Positions 41,226 through 51,700 are shown, numbered from the stretch's first letter. The stretch: DNA of 64,000 nucleotides from Actinobacillus seminis (GCF_002263215.1 NZ_NLFK01000004.1:124001-188000); one strand, 5' to 3'. Notes: a model not told the origin generated them from the letters alone. Made by a program: numbers and translations.

Positions 41226-42014
41226 CTAAAATTTATAGCCACGGTGTAACGCCACAATACCGGCACTTAAATTATAATAGCTGACTTGCTCAAATCCGGC
41301 TTCGCTCATCATCTCTTTTAGCACGGCTTGCTCCGGATGCATACGGATGGACTCTGCTAAATAACGGTAACTTTCTCCATCATTAACCACCACTTCGCCC
41401 ACCTTAGGCAAAATATTGAAAGAATAGAAATTATAAATTTTACTCAACGGATCTAAAATCGGTTTGGAAAACTCCAATACCAACAAGCGTCCGCCCGGTT
41501 TTAAAACACGAAACATGGAACGCAGAGCTTTGTCTTTATCAGTCACATTACGCAAACCAAAACTTATCACCACGCAATCAAAGGTATTATCGGCGAAAGG
41601 TAAGGCTTCCGCATTCGCTTGCACATAATTAATATTGCCCACTATGCCAAGATTGCGCAATTTTTCGCGCCCAACTTCAAGCATGGACGAATTAATATCC
41701 GCCAGTACCACTTCGCCGTTTTCGCCCACTAAATGAGAAAATTTCGCGCTAAAATCGCCGGTTCCGCCGGCAAGATCCAACACTTTATGTCCTTTGCGCA
41801 CACCGCTGCAATCAATCGTGAAACGCTTCCATACGCGATGAATACCGAAAGATAATAAGTCGTTCATTAAATCGTATTTATCTGCTACCGAATGAAACAC
41901 ATTTGCTACCATTTTTTGTTTTTCCGACTTAGCAACGGTTTTGAAACCAAAGTGGGTAGTATCTTCTGTGGGGGAAAATTGCGGTTGATTTGGCGAGCGA
42001 TTTTCGTTATTCAT
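41226..42014 (-). CDS. ubiE: Ubiquinone/menaquinone C-methyltransferase
   Basis: SAM-dependent methyltransferase common to ubiquinone and menaquinone synthesis, 262 aa. Motifs: [27 protein letters not shown] near residue 40, SAM motif [16 protein letters not shown] near 75, [33 protein letters not shown] near 125-155, and the C-terminal [11 protein letters not shown]. First gene of ubiE-ubiJ-ubiB-tatABC-hemB. Fits with menA nearby and quinol-dependent TorYZ. Confidence 0.96.
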   Translation of the reverse strand: MNNENRSPNQPQFSPTEDTTHFGFKTVAKSEKQKMVANVFHSVADKYDLMNDLLSFGIHRVWKRFTIDCSGVRKGHKVLDLAGGTGDFSAKFSHLVGENGEVVLADINSSMLEVGREKLRNLGIVGNINYVQANAEALPFADNTFDCVVISFGLRNVTDKDKALRSMFRVLKPGGRLLVLEFSKPILDPLSKIYNFYSFNILPKVGEVVVNDGESYRYLAESIRMHPEQAVLKEMMSEAGFEQVSYYNLSAGIVALHRGYKF

Positions 42015-42101
42015 AAGCTATAATCCATAAAACTAAATTTATATTAGAATAACAAAAAATAGCGAAGTTTTCTTCGCTATTTTGGTTTTAAATGAGAAAA
42101 A

Positions 42102-43490
42102 CTAAAGCCAGAAAAGGTATGCGACTGTCGCAATAACAAAGATACAAACAATATTTAGAATAATCCCGGCTTTAACCATCTCCCGTTGCCGCACTTCTCC
42201 TGTACCAAAAACGATAGCATTCGGCGGCGTTGCTACCGGTAACATAAATGCACAAGAGGCACCCAAACCGATAATCAATGCTAATCCGAGTTCCGGCATA
42301 CCTAAAGATTGCGCAATGGAGATAAAAATCGGTACAAGTAACGCTGCACTGGCGGTATTTGAAGTAAATTCGGTGAGAAAAATAATGAAAGCAGCCACTA
42401 ATAAACCAATTAAATAGAAATGCCCATCTTCAATCATGAAAACAACACTGTCCGCTAAAACTTTACTTGCGCCGGAATCTTTAAGTACCGCACTAAGCGT
42501 CAATCCGCCGCCGAAAAGCATCAACACGCCCCAGTCCGTATTTTCCTGAATTTGACTCCAATTCGCTACACCGCTGATACAAATTGCCACTGCAGCCAAT
42601 AAAGCAACAACACTGTCAAAAGCACCAATGTTTTTTTCCAACCCCAATAATCCTGAAAGTACCGGTTTGATTGAATTACTGAAGACCCAACAAAACGCAA
42701 TAATCACAAAGATGACCAAAGTCGTCACACGATCTTTGTTCATCTCAATTTTCTCAAAAGTTTGGTCAAAGCGAAGATCAAGTTTTGGCTTAAATACCAC
42801 ATATAACGTACCAATCATAATCGGCATTAAAATGAACACCATTGGCAATCCGTACCATAACCAATCTGAGAATGTCAAATTCAATTGTGAAGCAACAATT
42901 GCATTCGGCGGACTACCTACCACGGTTCCCATACCGCCGATACTCGCACTATATGCAATTCCCAATAAAATGAATACATAGGTATTATGGTGTGTATTTT
43001 TATCCATTTGGCTTAAAATCCCCATTGCCAACGGAAGCATCATTGCTGCTGTAGCAGTATTACTCATCCACATTGATAAAAAGGCGGTAATACTGAAAAG
43101 GTAAATTGCAGCAACAAAAAATTTACCTTGAGCTAATGCCATAATTTTATTGGCAATCATGCGATCGAGTTTTTGTATATGCAGTGCAGTGGCTAATGCA
43201 AACCCACCGAAAAACAGAAAAATTGTCGGATCAGCAAAAGCAGACAGTGCCTGTTTTGTTGTCACTAAATCCAATATCACCGCAAGTAGCGGTACAAGCA
43301 GGGCAGTAACCGTGACATGCAACGCTTCCGTTAACCATAATATGGCAATAAAAACCAACAGCGCCAGCCCTTTATTTGCGTGTGACTCAAATGGTAAGAC
43401 ATTTAATAAAATAAAAAATATGACAGTATCAATAATAAAAATGAGTGCATTTTTACTCAATATAGTCGGTTGTGAAGATGCTGTGTTCAT
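42102..43490 (-). CDS. DASS-family sodium:dicarboxylate symporter
   Basis: Inner-membrane carrier of the divalent anion:sodium symporter (SLC13) family, 462 aa, the same size as Vibrio INDY. The two sodium/substrate loops carry SNT: MSNTATAAMMLP near residue 150 and TSNTASAALLVP near 375, each followed by repeat-related helices. GGLTLSAVLKDSGAS near 330 is also conserved. Likely substrate: succinate, fumarate or malate. A near-perfect CRP site lies 120 bases upstream, so catabolite control is likely. Confidence 0.88.
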   Translation of the reverse strand: MNTASSQPTILSKNALIFIIDTVIFFILLNVLPFESHANKGLALLVFIAILWLTEALHVTVTALLVPLLAVILDLVTTKQALSAFADPTIFLFFGGFALATALHIQKLDRMIANKIMALAQGKFFVAAIYLFSITAFLSMWMSNTATAAMMLPLAMGILSQMDKNTHHNTYVFILLGIAYSASIGGMGTVVGSPPNAIVASQLNLTFSDWLWYGLPMVFILMPIMIGTLYVVFKPKLDLRFDQTFEKIEMNKDRVTTLVIFVIIAFCWVFSNSIKPVLSGLLGLEKNIGAFDSVVALLAAVAICISGVANWSQIQENTDWGVLMLFGGGLTLSAVLKDSGASKVLADSVVFMIEDGHFYLIGLLVAAFIIFLTEFTSNTASAALLVPIFISIAQSLGMPELGLALIIGLGASCAFMLPVATPPNAIVFGTGEVRQREMVKAGIILNIVCIFVIATVAYLFWL

Positions 43491-43609
43491 AGGATTATCC
43501 TTAAAATCAATAAAACGGATATGATTTATTCATCTGTTTCCTTATGCAACAAGGTAACCCGTCCAAGTTAGCAATTTGTTAAGAAAAATCAATAAAATTT
43601 TTGTGGATT

Positions 43610-43625
43610 TGTGACGTACGTCAGA
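43610..43625. promoter_or_regulatory. CRP site upstream of the dicarboxylate symporter
   Basis: TGTGA-CGTACG-TCAGA matches the TGTGA-N6-TCACA consensus with one mismatch; the inner 12 bases TGACGTACGTCA are a perfect palindrome. It is 120 bases upstream of the minus-strand symporter start. Confidence 0.65.
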
Positions 43626-43638
43626 AAATAAACAAAAA

Positions 43639-43672
43639 AAGTGCGGTTATTTTTCAAAAACACACCGCACTT
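43639..43672. terminator. Inverted uptake-signal pair behind rraA
   Basis: AAGTGCGGT (43639-43647) and ACCGCACTT (43664-43672) form a stem with a 16-base loop, 30 bases past the rraA stop on the minus strand. Likely terminator for rraA. Confidence 0.55.
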
Positions 43673-43703
43673 ATTGAATATTTTTTATACAGGAAAGGAA
43701 GGG

Positions 43704-44204
43704 TTATTCGTCTTCAAAATCCGTTAACTCAAGCGGTTCTTGCGACAAGATAATCCCCGTCAAATCAGCATACACATAATCTTCCGGGAAAAAGGTCACG
43801 CCACCGAAATTTACCGGCACATCGCTTTCGCCCACATTATTTTCATTAGCACCCACCGGAATTGGCGCGAGTGCATGAATTCCAATGTCAATATTTTCCA
43901 ATTGTTGTAACTGACGCACTGCACCATACACAATGATACCTTCCCAACCATTATCTGCCGCAAGTTGCGCTAATTCGGCATCAATTAGTGCACGTCGTAC
44001 CGCGCCGCCGCCATCGATCAATAATACGCGACCTTCCCCGTTTTCTTCTAAAATTTCTGCGATCAATCCGTTATTTTCAAAGCACTTAACCGTCGTAACT
44101 TTGCCATAAAACGAACTCAATCCGCCAAAACTGGAAAAAATCGGTTCAACCACATCCACCTGATCAAGATAAATATCACAGAGTTCTGAAGTATCAATGA
44201 ACAT
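43704..44204 (-). CDS. rraA: Ribonuclease E activity regulator A
   Basis: Trimeric inhibitor of RNase E, 166 aa (E. coli 161). [28 protein letters not shown] start, [40 protein letters not shown] near residue 77-117 (the former MenG-like substrate-loop region) and [23 protein letters not shown] near 132. Follows menA, the gene order for which the old name menG was coined. Confidence 0.94.
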   Translation of the reverse strand: MFIDTSELCDIYLDQVDVVEPIFSSFGGLSSFYGKVTTVKCFENNGLIAEILEENGEGRVLLIDGGGAVRRALIDAELAQLAADNGWEGIIVYGAVRQLQQLENIDIGIHALAPIPVGANENNVGESDVPVNFGGVTFFPEDYVYADLTGIILSQEPLELTDFEDE

Positions 44205-44251
44205 AAAATTACCTTTTCTAATTGAAAATAATCCGGTCTAGTATATGCCGA

Positions 44252-45160
44252 TCAGACGCCGAGAAGCAAGCCAAAACTAAATAACAGATTGATAAATAAC
44301 GCTAATAATGACATTTTTGCTAACATCGGGCGCAGCTGCACCGGTTCTTGACTGCGATAAACAAACAAGGCGTGTTTAAGCAATAACGGATATGCCAACA
44401 CGAATAAAAAATGCCACGGGTTTTGTGCGGTCAATAAGGCAAACAGCAAATAACAACCCGCCGCCACGCCAAGTAACCAACAATGATAAATACGCCCATT
44501 TTTAGCTCCCAATCTAACCGCCAACGTATTTTTACCCGCTTTTCTGTCTTGTTCAATATCACGTAAGTTATTGATATTTAATACTGCCGCTGCTAATAAC
44601 CCGGTAGCGAATGCCGGCAGAAAAATAAGCCAATTTAGCTGATGTGTTTGCAAATAATAAGTCCCGCCCACACCCAACAAACCAAAAAAAATCAACACCG
44701 AAATATCGCCCAAACCGCGATAGCCATAGGGTTTAGCGCCCACGGTGTATGTAATTGACGCGATAATCGCTAAAATACCTAACAGGGAAAAAGTAAGTAA
44801 ATCATTGAGCGTTTCATAAGCTATCACGATCAATAACGCACCACAAAACAAACCGGCAACGCCAATCCATATCAACGCGCGTTTTAATTGTCGCGCGCTA
44901 ATGCCGCCTTTTTGAATGCCGCGCAGCGGTCCGATACGTTCAGTGGTATCCGAGCCTTTTTGATGATCGCCATAGTCATTGGCAAAATTCGACAAAATTT
45001 GCAATAACAAGGTTGTCAGCAAACAAAGTAAGGCAATTATTCCATTAAATTGCCCCGCCCAATACGCCAGTGCTGAACCGGTTACAATTGAGGCGGCTGC
45101 CACCGGCAAGGTTTTTGGTCTTGCCGTTTCGAACCACATTTTTAATGTGTTTTTTTCCAT
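44252..45160 (-). CDS. menA: 1,4-dihydroxy-2-naphthoate octaprenyltransferase
   Basis: UbiA-family membrane prenyltransferase making demethylmenaquinone, 302 aa with about eight helices. The two Asp-rich diphosphate sites are NFANDYGDHQKGSDT near residue 64 and NINNLRDIEQDRKAGKNTLAVRLG near 195. ATG 45160 is chosen (GTGGGA ribosome site overlapping a GTG three codons earlier). Supplies the quinone used by TorYZ under anaerobiosis. Confidence 0.95.
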   Translation of the reverse strand: MEKNTLKMWFETARPKTLPVAAASIVTGSALAYWAGQFNGIIALLCLLTTLLLQILSNFANDYGDHQKGSDTTERIGPLRGIQKGGISARQLKRALIWIGVAGLFCGALLIVIAYETLNDLLTFSLLGILAIIASITYTVGAKPYGYRGLGDISVLIFFGLLGVGGTYYLQTHQLNWLIFLPAFATGLLAAAVLNINNLRDIEQDRKAGKNTLAVRLGAKNGRIYHCWLLGVAAGCYLLFALLTAQNPWHFLFVLAYPLLLKHALFVYRSQEPVQLRPMLAKMSLLALFINLLFSFGLLLGV

Positions 45161-45268
45161 AATTCCCACTTTTATTGATAAATGACCCGTTTTTTCACCG
45201 CACTTTTGCGTAAAATAGCGTATATTCTACAGGGTTATTAAACGCTTTTTAACTGTTTTAAGGAAAAT

Positions 45269-46006
45269 ATGACGAATTTATCGCTGAACTTGCAACCGAT
45301 CGCCATTATGCACAGCCCTTACAAAGAAAAATTTTCCGTTCCGCGCCAGCCAAATTTAGTGCAGGATGGAACCGGAATCTTAGAATTTCTCCCGCCTTAC
45401 GATAAACCTGAAGTGGTGAGAGGGTTGGAGCAATTTTCCCATTTATGGCTGATTTTTCAATTTGACCGCATTCCTCAAGGCAAATGGCAACCGACGGTAC
45501 GCCCACCGAGATTAAATGGCAACCAACGCATTGGCGTATTTGCGTCCCGTTCCACCCATCGCCCCAATCCTCTCGGATTGTCGAAAGTGGAATTAAAGCA
45601 AATTGAATATAAAAAAGGCAAACTTTTTCTGCATCTTGGATCGGTTGATCTGGTGGATGGCACCCCGATTTTTGATATCAAACCTTATCTTGCCTATGCT
45701 GATCACGAACCTTATGCGCAATCCGGTTTTGCTCAACACAAGCCCACCGCCACGCTTAACGTCGAGTTTAGCCCACAAGCACAGCAACAATTGCAAGAAA
45801 TCGCCGAAAAACGACCGCACTTCGTGCATTTTCCCCGCTTTATTCGCGAGGTAATCCAACAAGATCCGCGACCCGCGTATCAACAAGGTAAACCTACTGA
45901 ACGCATTTATGGCATTACGTTGCATGAATTTAATATTCGCTGGAAACTTAAAAGCGGTACGCTGGATGAAGTGGAAGTGTTGGAGGTTAGACAAATAACA
46001 ACTTAA
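45269..46006 (+). CDS. trmO: tRNA (adenine(37)-N6)-methyltransferase
   Basis: SAM-dependent TsaA/YaeB-fold enzyme that N6-methylates t6A37 of threonine tRNAs. 245 aa (E. coli 235). Features: [22 protein letters not shown] at the start, [15 protein letters not shown] near residue 53, [31 protein letters not shown] near 80-110 and [20 protein letters not shown] near 128. An uptake signal is embedded within the coding sequence near 45812. Divergent from menA. Confidence 0.94.
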   Translation: MTNLSLNLQPIAIMHSPYKEKFSVPRQPNLVQDGTGILEFLPPYDKPEVVRGLEQFSHLWLIFQFDRIPQGKWQPTVRPPRLNGNQRIGVFASRSTHRPNPLGLSKVELKQIEYKKGKLFLHLGSVDLVDGTPIFDIKPYLAYADHEPYAQSGFAQHKPTATLNVEFSPQAQQQLQEIAEKRPHFVHFPRFIREVIQQDPRPAYQQGKPTERIYGITLHEFNIRWKLKSGTLDEVEVLEVRQITT

Positions 46007-46077
46007 TTGGAAAATAAATAACTCACTGATTAAGAGGCGATTTTTATGGTCAAGCACAATATTTTTTCTTTCTATTC

Positions 46078-46093
46078 TGTGAGCAATCTCACA
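46078..46093. promoter_or_regulatory. Perfect CRP site upstream of the citrate-type transporter
   Basis: TGTGA-GCAATC-TCACA matches the CRP consensus exactly in both half-sites and lies 91 bases before the proposed TTG start of the CitMHS gene, a position suitable for class I activation. Confidence 0.8.
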
Positions 46094-46183
46094 AAAGAAA
46101 CAATTTTTTAAAAATTAACTTACAAATATAAAACCTTTCCATTACACTGTAGTCAGTCGCTTTTCATTTTGTGGGAGGTTATT

Positions 46184-47501
46184 TTGATTACGTTCATTGG
46201 TCTCTGCATTATCTTTGCAATTGTTACTTTGTTACTAACCGAAAAAACATCGCCGATTATTGCACTTATCCTTATTCCGTTTATTGGCGCATTATTAGCA
46301 GGATTTTCGTTAGATGAGATTGGCAAATTTTATCAATCGGGAACAAGATCGGTGATGCAAATTGCCATCATGTTCATTTTTGCTATTTTGTTTTTTGGAA
46401 TTATGAATGATGTCGGTTTATTTAATCCTCTTATTAGAAAACTCGTTGAATTGACTCGTGGCAACGTCATCGCAGTGACGGTCGGTACTGTAATTATTTC
46501 TACTATTGCCCAATTGGATGGTGCCGGTGCTTCAACGTTTTTGTTGGTTGTACCGCCCCTCCTGCCACTGTATAAACAATTGCGAATGAATCCTTATTTA
46601 CTTTTCTTGCTACTTGCAGCCAGTGCCGGCGTGGTAAATATGCTTCCATGGGGCGGACCGACAGGACGTGTTGCGACTGTACTTGGTAAAGATGTAGCAG
46701 AGTTATACCCCCCCCTTGATCGCTGTACAAGCCATCGGTTTAGGCGTTATTTTGATTGTTGCCGTATTACTTGGTATTCGCGAGAAACGTCGTATTGTTA
46801 AGGAGTATGGTCATAGCCGATACGATGTGCATTTTGATGCTGCAAGCGGTATGCAAGAGAATCTGGAACAGCGTAGTCACATTGAACGTCCAAAACGGTT
46901 TTGGATTAATATCGTACTTTTTATTGCCACGTTAGGCGTACTGGTTGCTGCCATTTTACCCTCCGCCTATGTTTTTATGATTGCAACGGTATTAGCATTA
47001 GTGATTAATTTTCGAACGACAAAAGATCAATTGAAACGTATTGAAGCACATGCAGGAAGTGCAGTGATGATGGCAAGCATTATTTTAAGTGCCGGTACAT
47101 TTTTGGGTGTGCTGAAAGAGTCGGGTATGCTTGATGCAATAGCTAAAGATTTGGTGGTGGTTTTACCTAATTCTATTTTACCTTACCTGCATCTAATTAT
47201 CGGTTTTTTAGGTGTACCATTTGAACTGGTATTTAGTACCGATGCCTACTATTTCGGTTTGTTCCCGATTGTTGAGCAGATTACCACTTCGGCAGGTGTT
47301 GCACCGACATCGGCAGCCTACGCTATGTTAATCGGTAGCATTGTTGGTACGTTTGTTTCTCCTTTTTCGCCGGCGTTATGGATGGGGTTGGGATTGGCAA
47401 AACTTTCCATGGGACAGCATATTAAATATTCGTTTTTTTGGATCTGGGCAATTTCGATTATTACGTTGCTTGGTGCAATAGCAATTGGTGTAGTAATCTA
47501 A
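46184..47501 (+). pseudogene. CitMHS-family citrate/metal-citrate transporter, frameshifted at a C8 tract
   Basis: Eleven- to twelve-helix inner-membrane importer of the CitM/CitH type, about 438 codons in all. N half: FIGLCIIFAIVTLLLTEKTSPIIALILIPFIGALLAGF, LDGAGASTFLLVVPPLLPLYK and LPWGGPTGRVATVLG; the C half continues in another frame with PLIAVQAIGLGVILIVAVLLGI. The switch is at the C8 run 46708-46715: seven Cs would restore ELYPPLIAVQA and a full-length protein. Start is probably TTG 46184, 5 bases after GGGAGG. The single long run makes reversible slippage, a fixed mutation or a base-calling error all possible. Downstream of a perfect CRP site. Confidence 0.85.
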
Positions 47502-47875
47502 TTTCGCAAGTAATAAAACAGAAAATACCGCGTAATGGTTTTTGTAGAAGATTTGCGAGTAGAAAATATGTCGGCATTGGCAAAAGACACAGCAAAAGAA
47601 CACGGAAAACTGCATTAATAATCGTATTGTTCACTTTAGGTTTAATTTCATCAGGTAGAGGTTGAGCAAGAGCCTGTGTTACTATCCCTTTTTTGTCAAA
47701 ATGAATAATTGCCGTGCCTTGTTTCAGAGTTTGGTAAGCTTGTTAAAGGAAAATGTCGTCCCTTACTGTTGGCTGAACGGGTAATACCGGTGTACCGAGC
47801 AGATACTGAACCTGTCGGCTGTTCATTCCCACTTTTACTTATGAAAGTATCGCGACTTCCAAATAGTTCCCTTGC
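47502..47875. other. Scar region of unrecognised fragments
   Basis: After the transporter stop there is a 27-codon frame (47535-47618, MVFVEDLRVENMSALAKDTA then KEHGKLH) that looks like a broken gene piece. From about 47700 to 47870 a protein-like minus-strand frame reads GSRDTFISKSGNEQPTGSVS, ARYTGITRSANSKGRHFPLT and SLPNSETRHGNYSF; this higher-GC stretch may be an unclassified repeat. No intact gene is supported. Confidence 0.35.
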
Positions 47876-47953
47876 GGCACTACAACGAAGAACGCCTTCA
47901 ATTAAAACTAAAAGGACTGTCCGATACAATACCGAAAACAGTCCTTTGAATGA
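47876..47953 (+). mobile_element. IS3-family transposase tail remnant
   Basis: HYNEERLQLKLKGL, then after loss of two bases the equivalent of SPIQYRKQSFE and stop. The DNA of the last ~50 bases is nearly the same as the end of the remnant at 17.8 kb (both read AATATCGAAA/AATACCGAAA...CAGTCCTTTGAATGATT). It is the extreme 3' end of the same IS type; no terminal repeat duplication is visible. Confidence 0.65.
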
Positions 47954-48016
47954 TTATCTGACTTTTGAGGGGAAGATCATGGATTAACCCTTTTTGTTGT
48001 TATATGTCGTTTAATG

Positions 48017-48778
48017 TTATTCACTTAATAATGCCGCGGCTTTCACCACAATTTCCACCGCCTTTTGTTCCGTCTGATGGATTGTGGCTTCGTTTGGAAT
48101 TTCTTGTTGTGTGCGGTTTACAATGGCACCGGCAACCATCCCTGCACGCAATCCCAATGCGGCGCACATCGTAAATAATGTGGCACTTTCCATTTCATAG
48201 TTCATCACGTTTAATTCTTGCCATTGCTTTAATGAACCTTGAAAATGCCGATATACTTTCCCACTGTAAGTATCATAACGTTCTTGCCCCGGATAGAAAG
48301 TATCTGAGGAGGCTGTAATCCCGATATGTACCTTGGTTTTTGGCGTATCTTGGGCTGCATGATAAAGTGCGGAAGTACAAGTGAAATCAGCTACCGCCGG
48401 ATATTCCAGTGGCGCAAAGTGACAACTTGCTCCATCTAAACGAACCGCACCGGTGGTGATCAAAATATCGCCGACATTAATATGTGGCTGAATCGCACCG
48501 GTGGTACCAATACGCAAAAATGTTCGTACACCGAGCTGTGCCAGTTCTTCTACCGCAATGGAAACGGACGGCCCGCCAATCCCGGTAGAGCAAACCACAA
48601 TTGATTTGCCATTGATATAGCCTAACCAAGAAGTAAATTCTCGCGTGGATGCCAAAAACTTCGGCTTGTCTAATAATTTTGCAATTCGTTCAACCCGTTC
48701 CGGCGCTCCGGGAACAATTGCTAATGTGGCACCGTTCAACATGGATTTGGTTAAACCAAGATGAAACACTTCTGACAT
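48017..48778 (-). CDS. udp: Uridine phosphorylase
   Basis: Phosphorolysis of uridine to uracil and ribose 1-phosphate in pyrimidine salvage. 253 aa hexameric NP-I fold enzyme: [33 protein letters not shown] at the start (phosphate Arg), [35 protein letters not shown] near residue 68-100, and [34 protein letters not shown] near 192-225 with the nucleoside-binding EMES. Good ribosome site. Monocistronic. Confidence 0.96.
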   Translation of the reverse strand: MSEVFHLGLTKSMLNGATLAIVPGAPERVERIAKLLDKPKFLASTREFTSWLGYINGKSIVVCSTGIGGPSVSIAVEELAQLGVRTFLRIGTTGAIQPHINVGDILITTGAVRLDGASCHFAPLEYPAVADFTCTSALYHAAQDTPKTKVHIGITASSDTFYPGQERYDTYSGKVYRHFQGSLKQWQELNVMNYEMESATLFTMCAALGLRAGMVAGAIVNRTQQEIPNEATIHQTEQKAVEIVVKAAALLSE

Positions 48779-48815
48779 TTATCTCTCCTTAACTGCGTTG
48801 TCGTATCATGGATGA

Positions 48816-49268
48816 CTATGGTTTGACATCCCTTAAAATTGGATTTTGCATAGAAATTAGGGTTTCCGTTGATTGAATTTCATCAATTAACTGAATTTTA
48901 GTCGCTAGTACAGAATGTAATTCGGCGATAGTATGGGTCATCACTTTTAAGAAAATCGAATAGTTTCCGGTGGTATAATAGGCTTCGACCACTTCATCAA
49001 TACTCTCTAATTTTTTAATTACTTTTTCATAATCTTTGGCACTTTTTAGAATAATTCCAATAAAACAACACACATCATATCCTAATTTTCGCTCATCAAT
49101 TTTGATTTTTGTACCTTGAATAATTCCCGATTGACGCATTTTTTCCACTCGTACATGAATAGTTCCGGGGCTGACACCGAAGTTTTTTGCCATTTCGGCA
49201 TAAGGGGTTCGGGCATCTTTGAGTAGAACGCGTAAAATTTGTTCATCTAAATTATCAATATTGTACAT
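48816..49268 (-). CDS. asnC: AsnC-family regulator of asparagine synthetase
   Basis: Lrp/AsnC transcription factor, 150 aa: HTH with DNLDEQILRVLLKDARTPYAEMAKNFGVSPGTIHVRVEKMRQSGII in residues 5-50, then the RAM effector domain (VCCFIGIILKSAKDYEKVIKKLESIDEVVEAYYTTGNYSIFLKVM). Divergent from asnA, 169 bases apart; in E. coli AsnC activates asnA when asparagine is low and represses itself. Confidence 0.94.
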   Translation of the reverse strand: MYNIDNLDEQILRVLLKDARTPYAEMAKNFGVSPGTIHVRVEKMRQSGIIQGTKIKIDERKLGYDVCCFIGIILKSAKDYEKVIKKLESIDEVVEAYYTTGNYSIFLKVMTHTIAELHSVLATKIQLIDEIQSTETLISMQNPILRDVKP

Positions 49269-49437
49269 ATTATTACCTATTTTAAATTTTATTTAAGAAA
49301 TATACCCATATTTTATTTTATTTTCATCAATAAAGCCATGGTTAATAAAAAACATTGAATATTAAATTTCATTTATTAGATAATGTTTCACATTAAATAA
49401 AAATAAAACGAATATAATCATTTTTAAGGTGAATTTA

Positions 49438-50430
49438 ATGAAAAAGTCTTTCATTTTACAACAACAAGAAATTAGCTTTGCCAAAAACACATTTACGGAA
49501 AAATTGGCAGAGCATTTAGGTATTATTGAAGTTCAAGGTCCTATCCTAAGCCAAATTGGTAATGGTATTCAAGATAATCTTTCAGGTTCAGAGAAAGCTG
49601 TTCAAGTAAATGTGAAGCAGATCACAGATGCGAGCTTTGAAGTTGTACATTCTTTAGCCAAGTGGAAACGTCATACGCTTGCTCGTTTCAATTTTGCCGA
49701 AGGTGAAGGTTTGTTTGTGCATATGAAAGCTTTGCGACCTGACGAAGATAGCCTTGACCAAACGCATTCGGTTTATGTGGATCAATGGGACTGGGAGTTG
49801 GTCATTCCGGCCGGTCGTCGTAATTTAGATTATCTTAAACAGACCGTGCGCTCAATTTATCAAGCCGTTTTAGAAACCGAAGATGCTATTCATCAAAAAT
49901 ATACCTTGGAAAAATTCTTACCAAAAGAAATCACCTTTGTGCATAGCGAAGATTTGGTGCAACGTTTCCCGGGTATGACGGATAAAGAGCGAGAGAACGC
50001 CATTTGCAAAGAATATGGTGCAGTGTTTTTAATCGGTATAGGCGGTAAATTGTCTGACGGTAAACCTCATGATGTGCGCGCACCGGATTACGACGATTGG
50101 ACAACCGTTTCCGAAGGTGAATACAAAGGTTTGAACGGCGATATTTTAGTGTGGAACCCGGTTTTAGAGCGTGCATTTGAGTTATCATCTATGGGGATTC
50201 GCGTAGATGAAAATGCATTGCGCAAACAGTTAGCTTTAACCGGCGACGAAGATCGCTTAAAATTCGACTGGCATCAAGATTTGGTTAACGGGCGCTTACC
50301 GCTTTCCATAGGCGGTGGTATCGGACAGTCGCGTTTAGCCATGTTATTGCTACAGAAAAAACATATCGGAGAAGTCCAATCAAGTGTTTGGCCGAAAGCG
50401 GTTATGCAAGAGTTTGACAATATTCTATAA
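49438..50430 (+). CDS. asnA: Aspartate-ammonia ligase (asparagine synthetase A)
   Basis: ATP-dependent synthesis of asparagine from aspartate and ammonia; class II aaRS-like fold, 330 aa exactly as in E. coli. [35 protein letters not shown] start, WKRHTLARF near residue 77, [11 protein letters not shown] near 110, and [21 protein letters not shown] near 295. ATG 49438 is preferred to the upstream GTG because AAGGTGA lies at correct spacing before it. Terminated by an uptake-signal hairpin. Confidence 0.96.
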   Translation: MKKSFILQQQEISFAKNTFTEKLAEHLGIIEVQGPILSQIGNGIQDNLSGSEKAVQVNVKQITDASFEVVHSLAKWKRHTLARFNFAEGEGLFVHMKALRPDEDSLDQTHSVYVDQWDWELVIPAGRRNLDYLKQTVRSIYQAVLETEDAIHQKYTLEKFLPKEITFVHSEDLVQRFPGMTDKERENAICKEYGAVFLIGIGGKLSDGKPHDVRAPDYDDWTTVSEGEYKGLNGDILVWNPVLERAFELSSMGIRVDENALRKQLALTGDEDRLKFDWHQDLVNGRLPLSIGGGIGQSRLAMLLLQKKHIGEVQSSVWPKAVMQEFDNIL

Positions 50431-50454
50431 GCAGAAACTCGGATATTAAATCAA

Positions 50455-50498
50455 TAAAGTGCGGTAAAAAAATTTAGAGGTTTTTCACCGCATTTTTT
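50455..50498 (+). terminator. Uptake-signal terminator behind asnA
   Basis: AAAGTGCGGTAAAAA and TTTTTCACCGCATTTTTT form a stem across AATTTAGAGG and end in a T6 run. One arm has lost part of the uptake motif (CACCGCAT). Confidence 0.65.
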
Positions 50499-50607
50499 AT
50501 GAATAAATATCTCTTAACCTCTTAATGTTGGAAAACAAACCTCATCTTATTTTTAAAATTACAGTGTCTGTAAGCTTGATTTAAGATTAAAAAAATTTTT
50601 TTGCCCA

Positions 50608-51363
50608 TCAAGAAATATTACTATTTACATTCTTCATATATTTCCAATAAAAAGGATTTCTTCTGTCCCAATTTATATTGGACTTTATAATTTTAGCAGG
50701 GGAACCGGCAATAATTACATTGGGAGAGTTAAACTTACCAATTACCATACTGCCCATGCCAATCACAGAATTATCGGCAATATTACTTCCTTTCAATACA
50801 GATACTCTGCGACCACACCACACATGATTCCCTATTATAATCGGTTTAGCTTCATTCAGCAGCTCTTTTGTTTCATTGTTGTATATAGCATGAACATCGG
50901 TAGGGTAGATTAATATTTCTTCAGAAAACATACAATCATCTCCAATTTGTACTTCTGATTGTGGTTCATGACATCTAATTTCAATGCCCCAACAGGAAAA
51001 GTCTTTTCCAATAATAACCCGAGCACAATTTCCCCAGATTTTCAGTCTAGTGATATTATTCTTGCTTTTTTTAATCGTAATTTCAGTATTAGATCTTAAA
51101 ACCATTCTGCAATGATGGAATATTGTTCCTTCATAAACAGTCACTCTATTTCCTGTTCCTAGAACTTGAATATCAAAACCAGGAATGCTATTTACTATTT
51201 CAATCGTATTATCAAGTCTAACAAGCTGTATTGTTAACTTTCTTTGGGATCTTGATTGCAATAACTCATGTATGTAACTCTCAGCTCGTTTGATAAGCTC
51301 AATAAATACTCTTATTTTATCAATTTCATCAAGTGGATTTATATCTATAAAATAAGTGTGACC
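50608..51363 (-). pseudogene. Capsule-type hexapeptide-repeat acetyltransferase, 5' end lost
   Basis: Left-handed beta-helix acyltransferase of the WcaF/CysE-like class. The C half shows the repeat IIGNHVWCGRRVSVLKGSNIADNSVIGMGSMVIGKF with the catalytic His in the HVWCG loop, then NVIIAGSPAKIIK. An ORF caller would start at TTG 51261, but the frame stays protein-like upstream (INPLDEIDKIRVFIELIKRA, then ESYIHELL) to a stop at 51364-51366 inside a 15-A tract that joins it to IS1016. No ATG or GTG start is in frame, so the true N-terminus has been removed. Probably once O-acetylated a capsular polysaccharide. Confidence 0.7.
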
Positions 51364-51365
51364 TT

Positions 51366-51380
51366 AAAAAAAAAAAAAAA
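51366..51380. repeat. 15-base A tract at the IS1016/acetyltransferase junction
   Basis: An uninterrupted A15 run marks the exact point where the IS1016 transposase frame (GKTAVF) is lost and the acetyltransferase frame begins. It may be a deletion-joint product or a slippage-prone tract. Confidence 0.8.
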
Positions 51381-51700
51381 CCTGAACACAGCAGTTTTAC
51401 CGGCTGCACCACGACCTCGTTTATCTTTGCGGGTTCCGCCGAAATAGCTTTCGTCCGCTTCAATTTCGCCCTCAAACATTTCCAGATGAGGGCTATGTTG
51501 ATAGATGAGCAATCGCAAACGGTGAAAGTAATAGGCTGCGGTAGTTTTGTTTACATTCATCAACTCAGCCACGGTTCGAGCAGTTACACCTGCCACAAAC
51601 AGTTCTATGAGTTTATGTTGTTTGTACTGACTTAGACGGCTTTTTTCATTGGGTTATCTTAACCTAAATGGGGGTTTTAGTCGTTATCTAGGACAACCCC
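51381..51700 (-). mobile_element. Truncated IS1016 (IS1595 family), 5' half only
   Basis: From the terminal repeat GGGGTTGTCCTAGATAACG (outer end 51700) the minus strand encodes the N-terminal half of the IS1016 transposase: KSRLSQYKQHKLIELFVAG, TARTVAELMNVNKTTAAYYF, HRLRLLIYQHSPHLEMFEGE, IEADESYFGGTRKDKRGRGA and AGKTAV. The start region has a one-base frame problem (ATGAAAAAAGCC in place of ATGAGAAAAAGCC type). The 3' half and second terminal repeat are missing. IS1016 is the element that flanks capsule loci in Haemophilus influenzae. Confidence 0.9.

Noticed and set aside
48017-48174. Plus-strand ORF over the 3' end of udp
   Set aside because: Shadow of udp; no start signal and no family resemblance.
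51345-51596. 83-residue transposase-like ORF taken as an intact gene
   Set aside because: It is the N-terminal half of the IS1016 transposase, ending in phenylalanines translated from a T tract; it lacks the rest of the catalytic domain.
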